Shown here: positions 48,182-58,357 of the stretch, piece by piece | Layout: every line of letters begins with the position of its first letter | Position numbering within the stretch: the first letter of the stretch is position 1 | Assembly: GCA_028622995.1 (NCBI GenBank) | Contig: JAJQJQ010000030.1 | Span: 1,178,001 to 1,242,000 of the forward strand | From: Panagrolaimus kolymaensis | Taxonomy: Eukaryota > Nematoda > Chromadorea > Rhabditida > Panagrolaimidae | DNA length: 64,000 nt | Direction of reading: 5' to 3' | The notes under the pieces: generated by a model | The model's database searches: none | What the model was told of the DNA's origin: nothing | What the model saw: only the letters and a program-made list of their open reading frames with translations | Translations under genes and position numbers: made by a program

Positions 48182-48862
48182 GAGAGACTCTACGAGTAAA
48201 TTTAAAGATTTTCGAAGTCGGCGGAACAAAATTTTTTTTATTTTTTATTTTTCTTTACCAATCGGTTCTAAATAATATTTAAAAATTATTGGCGTCAAGC
48301 TTTTTCTCAAAAACTAAGCTGGATATGCTAATTTTTTATATTGAAGTTGAAAGCATTCATTAACTTCAAAAATTCAGCTAAATTCACCCATGAAGTTTAA
48401 AAATTATGTGTTTTCATGATATTATGTAATAGATTGCGGGCTAATTTATGGTGTATACCATATAAGACGCCGATATTTAAAAAGTTTTAGGACAGTGCTA
48501 AATTTCGCACTTTTTTGAAAAAGTGTCTCTTTTGCCAAAAAAATCAATTGAAAAAAATGGCAAAAGAGACACTTTTTCAAAAAAGTGAGAAATTTAGCAC
48601 TGTCCTAAAACTTTTTAAATATCGGCGTCTTATATCATGAAAACACATAATTTTTAAACTTCATGGGTGAATTTAGCTGAATTTTTGAAGTTAATGAATG
48701 CTTTCAACTTCAATATAAAAAATTAGCATATCCAGCTTAGTTTTTGAGAAAAAGCTTGACGCCAATAATTTTTAAATATTATTTAGAACCGATTGGTAAA
48801 GAAAAATAAAAAATAAAAAAAATTTTGTTCCGCCCTATTTGAATCAACTCGTAGAACCTCTC
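48182..48862. mobile_element. 681-bp TTAA-flanked foldback element
   Basis: Almost the entire element is one inverted repeat. Outer arms (48182 to about 48420 and about 48636-48862) pair over some 230 bp. An inner hairpin (about 48464-48635) pairs GACGCCGATATTTAAAAAGT and CACTTTTTTGAAAAAGTGTC with their complements. About 43 nt (48421-48463) occur only on the left. Ends GAGAG...CTCTC lie directly inside TTAA (48178-48181 and 48863-48866). No ORF. Confidence 0.88.
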
Positions 48863-48866
48863 TTAA

Positions 48867-49057
48867 AGGGACATAGCTATTTCATGCCTTTTCAAAAATT
48901 TCGATACTGGGGCTGATAGGAACAGTTGGGGTGGCGCGTGTTTGAATTACCGTGTCACTTCTGTCTTACACGGTAATTCAAACACGCGCCTTACCAAGTG
49001 TAACTTTCAGTGCCCGCAAACGAAATTTCAAAAAAGGCATGAAATAGCTATGTCCCT
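48867..49057 (+). mobile_element. 191-bp TTAA-flanked palindromic element, copy 3
   Basis: Same family and orientation as the copy at 41221, with a few base differences. TTAA on both sides; the left TTAA is shared with the right end of the 681-bp foldback element, so the two insertions abut. Confidence 0.9.
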
Positions 49058-51831
49058 TTAACTTCATTTTTTGTAAACCAATTCTTAGATATTTTTACAG
49101 CCTAACTCCTCTTATTCCTTAACCTACTTATTTGCCTGAGAGGAAAATGGTAATGGTTTACCTCTTCCTTGTGTGATACTCAACGAAAAAAAAAACAAAT
49201 AAAAAAAATGGAGCCAATAATTTTGCAAAATTTATCGTAAAAAATGGTTTATTTTTGTTTTTTTTTTTTTTTTCTTCATCTTCCTCGTCTTTCATTTTGC
49301 ATTCTTCAGAAATCAGTCCTCTTGAGTTTTTTCATGAACTTTCTTTTCAAACTTGAGTATGCTTATTTCTTCGCATTGATAATATTTTTTTTAAATCCTT
49401 TTACCTCTTTCCTTCGCGATTAACCCCATTTGTGTTATCTCAACCACCACCTATATACCTAATGCCTTTACATGGCGCCACTGCGCTTATATTCTTTAAT
49501 AAAAAGATCAATTATCCTTGATCTTCGGATTGGGGATAATTAGGTGGTTGAGATATTCGCGTTTTTCCTCATGTTTTATAAATCATATAATGATCTATGA
49601 AAATAACTTGATGGCTGATAGCTTTATACATGCAATTCGGTAATCGTTATTCAGAGTTTTTCATTTTGGCTTATAAATATATGTACGTGAGGAAATCTAA
49701 AGCACAAATGGGATATCAAAAAATGCATTTGAAGTGTTTCATATTGGTTTTCGATCTATTTTGTTGTTAACCCAAACCTTCAAATGCAACATTTCCTCCT
49801 CCAAAAAATTTTCTATTATTCAATTTACTTTTTTGCTTCGAATTTTTGAACTCTTTTGCGTTTGATGAATCTAATTAGAAGTTACTCAAAATATTGTTAT
49901 AAAACGATAGTTTTACTTTTCAATAACCAACTTTTTTTCTTCTTTTCATTTTTCTAAGCATTGCGAGTTGACTCATCCACATCGAAGCATTCAAACAAAT
50001 TCTTTTTTTGGACTTTAAAAGACATAAAAAAATTAATTATGTGAAGAACAAGCAACAACCAATTATGCTTGAGTGAAACGTTATTATCTGTTATCAGCGA
50101 CAATCAAAAATAAATTATGCTGAACACACAAGAACAACGAAAATGTTGCATTTTTTCTTCTTCTCTGTTCTTTAATTGATAGTTATCGCAAACATAGCAA
50201 CACCAAAAAGGATACATACTCATATCTTAATTATGCTATATTATGTACTTTCTCCTCAAATAAATTTTTCTTTATTTTTTTTATAGTCGATTATTGATCA
50301 GTGTAAGAGTAATATGACTTCTTTTTGTACACAAAATTGTTTCAAAGAATAATTTTAACCTTCAGAATAGAATATATTCATTTTTGTTAATGGCATTGTT
50401 AAATAAATTACAGCAAAATTAACTAAACGCGCTGCTTTATCGAGACGAATGCTTCGAAGAAAAAAAAACACCTGTTTTTTTATTTTATTGAAGTTTTTAC
50501 GACCCTTAATTGTCTCTCATCCATTTTATTCTAAAGTATCCAATTTTGTAATTAGTATGCCATTTGTCTAATTTTTTCTTATTATCCTAAATTTTGAGCA
50601 AGCGCCCAAAAAAAGTTTATTTCGAACCAAAAAACACTTGAGTCTGTGAATTAAGGTTATTTATTGAGATGAATAATAATTGTGATTATGCCTATTTGGT
50701 GTACTTGATTCAAGTATGTACTCGCTAATCGCGATCTTATAAGGCTCAGACAACCTCAATTTTGATTTTAGTATATTTTTATGCCAGTTTGTTCGTTCTT
50801 TTTTATGTGTCCTCTAATAAATCACCTGATTCGGATTTGAGTTAAGTAAATATTAAAACTTTTTACTTTTTAGTTTAAGTTTTCTATGGTTTTTTTTCTT
50901 GAACCATCGAAATGTCAATAATCAACCACTTCTTCTTTATTTTGTCTGTAAGCTTTTTCTTGTTAATTCTCAAGTAGACACAAGACACATCTTTTTAACT
51001 TTTTTTCTTTCTTCTATTCCGTTGTTTTAAAAGTTTTTGAGTTTCGTTTTTTTTGTGCGTTCTCGAAACTATGAACAAAAAAATGACAAAATTATCAAAA
51101 AATAATCTCATTTTCACCTGTGAACTCTAAAAGCGACTCACTTTTATTCTCGAAAAACTCATTCTCTCTTTTTCATTGATCAAAGTATGCACATAATTTT
51201 TTTTTGCTGAGTCCAGTAAAAAATGCAACAAAATGAAATGAAAAAAAAGAGGAGTAAGGGAAATTAGTCTAACTCCTAACTCTAAATCACTCCACATCAA
51301 AAAAAAAAGAAAAAAATAATTTAAAGGTTTTATGGAAGCTAGCGTTTATTGTTTGCGTTATCAATCTAAAAAAAGAAAAAAAAGAAGATAATTTTCTTTA
51401 TAAACTTAAAAAAAGAAAAATGACCTTCGACTTTATTTTTAATTTATTAGAAAGTTTAATTTTTTACCATTTTTCGATTTTTAAGTTAATACAATTTTCG
51501 TTAAAAAGTGCATTTTCTCTGAAGAAAAAATAAATAAAAATTTGGTTGGTTAGTTAGTCAATCAACAACAAAAAAAACCCAACCTCTTCTTTAACTGTTG
51601 TTTTCTTAGGTGGTCGATAATTTTATTGTTCAAAGGTTCAAGGTTCTTTTATTTTTTATGTGCAGCGCGAATGAGTGAAGAAAACTGGACAACCAACAAA
51701 CGCAACAATTTTTTTATTTTCATTCACCGTTTTTTTCGAGTTTTTTTTTTATTTACAACTTTTTTTGTGTCTTTCAAAAATAAATTTATTTATTTTTTAA
51801 GGTTCCAAACCCAACAACGACAACAACAACT
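49058..51831. other. Intergenic region before DHCR24
   Basis: 2.8 kb of AT-rich sequence without a protein-like ORF. It contains the nested inverted repeat at 49437-49554. It should hold the DHCR24 promoter near its right end. Confidence 0.5.
49437..49554. repeat. Nested inverted repeat / candidate structured RNA
   Basis: ATCTCAACCACC-ACCTA (49437-49453) pairs with TAGGTGGTTGAGAT (about 49541-49554). Inside lies a second stem, AATTATCC/GGATAATT, around TTGATCTTCGGATTGG. The enclosed CATGGCGCCACTGCGC is GC-rich for this region. It could be a foldback remnant or an RNA. Confidence 0.5.
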
Positions 51832-54800
51832 ATGAGCGCAACAAATCCAAACGATAAAAATAATATTTCAATTTCTGAAAGATTTTTGGAATGGTTTTTA
51901 TATCGATTTCGATGGATTTTTGTTATCCCTTTAATTCTTCCAGCTTCCATCGCTTATAACACATATGATTATATTCGAAATAGGATTATATTTTCTCTTC
52001 AATCAGCCCCTAAATATCATGATCGTAAAGTGGCATCCATTCAAAAAGCAGTTAAAGAATGGCATAATGGTGATCGAAAAAAGAAAATGTGTACGGCTCG
52101 ACCTGGATGGTTAACCATGAGTTTTAGATATCCTAAATATAAAAAAGATATGATTCAAATTAAAACTAATCAACTTATCGATATTTTAGAAGTAAGCATT
52201 TTTTTTGTTTAAAAAAAAGAGAGATTGTAAAATCGCAAGTTGGGTAAAATTTGGAAGTAATGAAGATGCGCTTGAGTTTAAAGCTACTGTAATTCGAGAC
52301 AAAAAAAAGTTTTCAGGTTTTTTTCTTCTTCAAAATAAGATAGTCATACTCAAGCTTTATTGCTTTGTTTCATAACCATAGAATGGTGACTAAATATTAC
52401 AGTAAGCTATGGATTTCAAAAATAAAACTAAAACTTCAATTTTTTTTTACTGTTCTTCTTTTTTGTTGTTGTTGGAAGTAGTGTTCATCCCCCCCCCGTT
52501 TTTGGAAAAAGACGGGGACGGGACGGGGAACTTTTTTGACGGGGAATCCCCGCGGGGAAAAGGCGGGGATTTTTTTTTCACGGGGAGCCCCCGCGGGGAA
52601 TTTCATTATAAATTTTTTTTAAATAGGGTTATTGACTCTAAAATGCCTTTTTTTAATGTAATTTGGTGTTATTTAGATGTTTAAAGCCATTTGGAAAGAG
52701 TTTAGATCATTTTTAATGAATTTTGAAAAATATTTAAATTTTTAGACGGGGAAAAAATATCGGCGGGGATTCCCCGCGGGGAAACGGGCGGGGAAAAAAT
52801 TTGACGGGATTTTCCCCGCGGGGGCTCCCCGTCCCCGTCCCCGCGGGGAAAATCCCGTTCCGCGGGGGGGAAAATGAACACTAGTTGGAAGCACGCGAGT
52901 GATTAGTAAAAAAGTTTTTTTGCTTGCTTGCTTGATTGTTTTAAAAGTGCATTTTTTTTTCTTCTCTCGATTCAATCATAGTAAATTCTTTTCACGTTGA
53001 CTTTTTTTTTTGCAACTTCTTTACCACCACCAAACCCTAAACAATAACAAATTGCAGTGAGAACAAAAAAGTTTTTGGGAGTACAACTTTATGCATGAAT
53101 GAAACACGTGAATTTTTTGCGTTGCGATGCATCATTATTTTTTATGGTGGTTTCTTTTTTTTAAATAGCGGCATACCAAAATAAATACCATATCCATTAA
53201 CCACTTTCAATGAAGAAAGAAAAATTTTTTTAGTTCAACAATATCAGATAAAGCTATAGCAAATATTTTTTGATGATAATATATTGTAGCTACATGCTAA
53301 TCGACGTTGATTCCTTTAGCTTCTTTTTCTTTAAAACTAAATGCTGCAAAAAAAAAAAACAGAAAAATAATCTTCAAATATTTTGGTTCTATCAAAACTA
53401 CAATGTCGGCCCTTCAACTGGATTCAAAATCATCCGTTTCAATCCGGATTGATCCGGATCGTTCCGGACGGGACATATAGCTATTTTTTTAAAGGCTATA
53501 GAAGGAGAAAAAAGGACAGATCGATGCGTAATTTTTTCCTCTACAAATAATATTCAAACTTTCTTTTATAAAAAATAAAAAAATAGAGGAAGTTATTATC
53601 GATAATTATTAATTTTCCGACAAAGGAAGTTCGCATGTTGCAAAGTAATAGCTTAAATTTTATAAGTTTTTTGATTAACTTCCTCTATTTTTTTATTTTT
53701 TATAAAAGAAAGTTTGAATATTATTTGTAGAGGAAAAAATTACGCATCGATCTGTCCTTTTTTCTCCTTCCATAGCCTTTAAAAAAATAGCTATATGCCC
53801 CGTCCGGAACGATCCGGATCAATCCGGATTGAAACGGATGATTTTGAATCCAGTTGAAGGGCCGACATTGTAACTTCAACCAGAAAGAAAAAGGGTCAAA
53901 CAATATTTTCAATATTTTCATTTTTTAGATTGACACTGAAGCTCAAACAGTTCGAGTTGAACCTAATGTAACTATGGGACATATAACTCGCTCCCTCATT
54001 CCCCTTGGATATACCCTTCCCATCGTTCCTGAACTTGATGATCTTACAATTGGTGGAATGATAAATGGTTGCGGAGTGGAATCATCCGGTCGAAAATATG
54101 GTTTATTTCAACATATTTGTATTTCATTTGAAATTGTTACAGCTAATGGAGAATTAATTATTGCATCAAAAGAAAAGAATAATCCTAATCAACCATTATT
54201 TTATGGAATTCCATGGAGTCATGGAACTTTAGGATTTTTAGTTGCTGCTACAATTCGAATAATTCCATGTAAACCTTTTATTCGATTAACTTATTATCCA
54301 TGTAAAAATCAAAAAGTAAGAATTAAAACAAATTTTTAAAAGTCCCAAAAAAATTGTCAATCGTGTGCTTTGTTTAAAATCAAATAATTTACGCCTTCCT
54401 TATTTTTTTAGAAACTTTATGATCGACTTTCTCAAGAAGCCAATCGAAATGATAATGAATTTGTTGAAGGAATTCAATATAGTAAAGATACGGGAGTTGT
54501 AATGACTGGATATTTCGCTGATGCAGTTCCCAAAAATGGAACTCTTAATGCTATTGGTCGATGGCATAAATTATGGTTTTTCAAACATGTGGAATCCATT
54601 TTAAATTCAGGTAAAGAAATAGTTGAATACATTCCACTTCGAGATTATTATCGTCGACATTCACGAAGTATATTTTGGGAAATTCAAGATTTAATTCCAT
54701 TTGGAAACAATTTCTTATTTCGATGGTTTTTGGGATGGACAATGCCACCCAAAGTTTCTCTCCTTAAATTAACAACACCCGGACCAATTCGAAATATTTA

Positions 54801-55432
54801 TAATCGATATCATGTTATTCAAGATATGCTTATTCCTTTATCAAATGTTGAAGAAGCTGCAGAAGTATTTGATCGAGAAGTAAATATTTATCCTCTTTGG
54901 TTGTGTCCTTTCACCCTTCCATCTTCACCTGGAATGATTCGGCAAAGATCAGGAAGAAATTTGCTTTATATTGATATTGGAGTTTATGGTAATTGTGAGC
55001 TTGATACTTATGATGCTAAAGAAACTACACGAAATATTGAACGTTATGTTCGAAGTGTTCAAGGGTAAGCAACAACAACAAAAAAATTTATGTTATGTAG
55101 AAAAAGTCAAAACCAATGAAGCATAAAAAAAGTACCGTAAAAAAAATTAATGGCAAATTGTTCCATTTTTTCAAGCCAAAGCTTTCATTGATTTTTCATA
55201 GAATTTCCTTCTTCTTCTTCCATTTTTCTAAACCTTGTTAATGTTTCATCCATCCATTCCATTATTATTATTTTTTAGTGTTCAAATGCTTTATGCTGAC
55301 ACATATATGACCCCATCAGAATTTTGGGAAATGTTTGATTCATCATTGTATGATTGGCTTCGAACTAAATATGGTTGCAAAGAAGCCTTTCCAAATGTTT
55401 ATGATAAAGTTTGCAAAGCTGCAAGATTTTAG
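51832..55432 (+). CDS. Delta(24)-sterol reductase (DHCR24/seladin-1/diminuto family)
   Basis: FAD-dependent ER enzyme that reduces the C24 side-chain double bond of sterols. Nematodes do not make sterols but use this step when dealkylating plant sterols, which fits. Exons 51832-52191, 53929-54315, 54412-55064 and 55279-55432 give 517 residues, the family's normal length. An N-terminal membrane segment ([20 protein letters not shown]) is followed by the FAD-binding PCMH-type domain, with [40 protein letters not shown] and [17 protein letters not shown]. The C-terminal half has [30 protein letters not shown] and [28 protein letters not shown] acceptor lies about 30 nt before the ATG; AATAAA is at about 55481. 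Intron 1 is 1.74 kb because it carries two foldback elements; the others are 96 and 214 nt. Confidence 0.95.
52481..52881. mobile_element. 401-bp GC-rich foldback element in DHCR24 intron 1
   Basis: TA on each side, ends GTGTTCAT...ATGAACAC, arms made of GGGGA/GGGGACGGG/CCCCGCGGGG units (about 52490-52602 and 52745-52870) and a short AT-rich middle. Its GC content contrasts sharply with the surroundings. TA flanks and short terminal inverted repeats suit a Tc1/mariner-type non-autonomous element. Confidence 0.75.
53401..53870. mobile_element. 470-bp TA-flanked foldback element in DHCR24 intron 1
   Basis: Arms of about 195 bp (53401-53596 and about 53676-53870) are nearly perfect reverse complements, starting CAATGTCGGCCCTTCAACTG and containing ATCCGGATTGATCCGGATCG. 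A loop of about 79 nt separates them. TA is present at both borders. No ORF beyond chance. Confidence 0.85.
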
Positions 55433-55795
55433 GATTGATTATTTGATTATTATTTTTTACGCGTATTATTTATTTTGAGAATAAATTTTTTATCATGTTC
55501 GAATATCATTAAACTTTGTTTAAATTTGTACCAATATTTTTTGTTCTTTTGAAATAAAGCTTATTATATTATTGAAAAATTTATATTTTGCATATCGTAG
55601 ATAAAATGCTTTTTCAACCTCATAAACTAAACTCAGCTTTTGGCGTTCTTTATTTTTTCAAAAGCTCTGTGAATCGAATCGACAATAACATGCAAATTTT
55701 TTTAGGTTAAAAAAGAATGAACGAATTTTGCTTCTTGGAAAATGCGAAACAGCATTTTGTCATCATTTCAATCATTTTCAAAACTTTGAAGAAAC
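55433..55795. other. DHCR24 to mucin-like gene spacer
   Basis: 363 bp, same-strand neighbours. Holds DHCR24 poly(A) signals (AATAAA at about 55481 and again near 55554) and the upstream region of the next gene. Confidence 0.6.
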
Positions 55796-57585
55796 ATGCA
55801 CTTTTGGCTGGTTTTTATTTTTACTTGTAAGTTCAAATTTGTGTCTTTATTTTACTTTGAAAAAATATTGGTGATTTTTAGGTTTGTTATGTACTGTATC
55901 GTCTCAAAGTCAAGGTCATTTCCCAAATTCATCTTCACCTGGAACTCCAATATCAACCAGTGATCAAAAACAATCAACCGATGCTCCAATATCAACTTCA
56001 ACCATTGGTCCAGAAGATCCAACATCAACAGGTGATCCAGAAGCTCCAACTTCAACTTCAACAGGTGGTCCAGAAGCTCCAACTTCAACAGGTGATCCAG
56101 AAGCTCCAACATCAACCGACGCTTCAACCGACGCTTCAACCGATGCTCCAACATCAACAGGTGATCCAGAAGCTCCAACATCAACTTCAACAGGTGGTCC
56201 AGAAGATCAAACATCAACAGGTGGTCCAGAAGCTGCAACTTCATCCGATGCTTCAACATCAACAGGTGGTCCAGAAGCTGCAACTTCATCCGATGCTTCA
56301 ACATCAACAGGTGGTCCAGAAGCTGCAACTTCAACCGATGCTCCATCATCAACAAGTGGTCCAGAAAATCCAACATCAACGGATGCTCCAACTTCAACCG
56401 ATGTTCCAACTTCCACTTCAACCATTGGTCCAGAAGATCCAACATCAACAGATGATCCAGAAGCTCCAACATCAACAGGTGGTCCAGAAGCTCCAACTTC
56501 AACAGGTGGTCCAGAAACTGCAACTTCAACCGATGCTCCATCATCAACAAGTGGTCCAGAAAATCCAACATCAACGGATGCTCCAACATCAACAGATGGT
56601 CCAGAAGATCAAACATCAACCGACGCTTCAATATCAACTTCAACCGATGCTACAACATCTTCAACTGATGCTCCAACATCAACAGATGGTCCAGAAGATA
56701 AAACATCCACAGGTGGTCCAAAAGAATCAACTTCAACCGATGCTCCAACATCAACAGATGGTCCAGAAGATCAAACATCCACAGGTGGTCCACAAGAATC
56801 AACTTCAACCGATGCTCCAACATCAACAGATGGTCCAGAAGATCAAACATCAACCGACGCTTCAATATCAACTTCAACCGATGCTACAACATCTTCAACC
56901 GATGCTCCAACATCAACAGATGGTCCAGAAGATCAAACATCAACCGACGCTTCAATATCAACTTCAACCGATGCTACAACATCTTCAACTGATGCTCCAA
57001 CATCAACAGATGGTCCAGAAGATCAAACATCCACAGGTGGTCCAGAAGCTGCAACTTCAACCGATGCTCCAACATCAACCATTGGTCAAGAAGATCCAAC
57101 ATCAACAGATGGTCCAGAAGAATCAACTTCAACCGGAGGTCCTTCAGTAGATGATTCTTCATCAACTATATCTCCACCTCCTGGTGGAATTACTTCATCA
57201 ACGGATTCTCCTGAAGGTTCAACAGATTTTACAATTACAACAACAAATGGCGGAGTAAGTTTTATTGTTTTGTAAGACTTCAATTCATGTTAATTAATCA
57301 CCACATCTTAAATTTCTTTTAACTAACTTTCATTTTTAGCAAAACCTTACGAAACCAACTCCTTCTCCACAAGTTCAACCAACAAGCAACGCAAAAGGAA
57401 AACCTGAAAAGAAAGGTAATTTTTTCTTCTTTCTCTTACATCTTTAAACTTTGTCTTATTTTTTAGGTGTAAGTGCTAAAATGACGCTGGTTTTTGTTTT
57501 ATCTCTTGATATTTGGCTTGCATCTCTCGTCTTCATGATTCTGATTTGCAAAGGAAAAATGTGTCTTCCAATTCCAAAGTTATGA
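55796..57585 (+). CDS. Mucin-like type I membrane protein with Ser/Thr/Pro/Asp repeats
   Basis: Exons 55796-55826, 55882-57254, 57340-57415 and 57467-57585 give 532 residues. Exon 1 supplies a textbook signal peptide (MHFWLVFIFTCLLCTVSSQS). Residues about 30-440 are repeats of 5-15 residues built from STDAPTSTDGPEDQTST, STGGPEAPTST and TSTDASISTSTDA, which should be heavily O-glycosylated. After a Pro/Lys-rich linker a single membrane helix follows (about 499-521, MTLVFVLSLDIWLASLVFMI), then a short tail KGKMCLPIPKL. No recognisable folded domain. The likely place is the cell surface or glycocalyx; the function is unknown. Long DNA repeats in exon 2 make length variation between individuals likely. 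The antisense and +1-frame ORFs over exon 2 are by-products of the repeat. AATAAA occurs near 57658. Confidence 0.85.
55990..57125 (+). repeat. Coding minisatellite in mucin-like gene
   Basis: Imperfect tandem units of 15-90 bp based on CCAACATCAACAGATGGTCC and CAACTTCAACCGATGCTCCA. Higher-order units of about 90 bp (for example around 56835, 56910 and 56990) repeat almost exactly, showing recent expansion. Confidence 0.9.
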
Positions 57586-58357
57586 AGTTTTTTATATTTG
57601 ATCTTTTATACAATGTTTTTTGTATGTATGTGATTTTGTAACTTTTGCTTTATTGTAATAAATGTAATAAACTTTTTTCTTTGCAATTTTTGTTGTTTGG
57701 AAGGTGGTGGTTTCTTGCATATCGAAGTTGGATGGATTCCATAGTTTCTTGACATCGGGCTTATTCCCTCACTCTATTTGGCAGTTTATGAGCAAATGAC
57801 AATTAGAGTTTTGTTTCTTGGAACCTTTTTTATTTGTTGAAAGAACCATTTTGATTTATACTTCACTTTTTTATTATTCGAAGAAACGTTTCACTAAAAA
57901 TAATAATAATATCACAAGGAACCAAAGTAAACCAGTTATTACATTTAATTGGCCGAATGATAGTTGTGATGATAACCTTACCACCTATTAATAATAATAA
58001 AAAGTGTTATGTATCAAAACAACAACATCAAACTCGCTTTTCTTTTTTCTTCCTACTGCCCCATATTTAGAGACATCATACATACGCACTCGTCATTTTT
58101 CTTTTTTTTTTGTTTGAATTTGACGAATTTTTTGTTTTTGTTTGCATTAAATCCGTCGATTTTCTCTAGTTAGATAGTTCCATTTTTTGATCAAAAAAAA
58201 CGTGTCACTTTTTTTCTATGGTTTAAAATTAATAACAAAAAAATGAAGTCTAATAATAAAAGTTTATAGACGACGTGTGTGCTGCGCTTTTTTTGATTTT
58301 GATTTTGATGAATGTTTAATATTTGAAAAAAAAATTTAAAAAAGCAATAATAATATA
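57586..58357. other. Spacer between mucin-like gene and SMG9
   Basis: About 770 bp, AT-rich, same-strand genes on both sides. AATAAA signals at its start and the SMG9 promoter at its end; no ORF of note. Confidence 0.5.

Noticed and set aside
55852..57283. Long ORFs in other frames over the mucin repeat (Leu/Asp-rich on the minus strand; Gln/Lys/Leu-rich in another plus frame).
   Set aside because: They are frame by-products of the in-phase tandem repeat; only one frame connects to a signal peptide and a membrane helix through proper splice sites.
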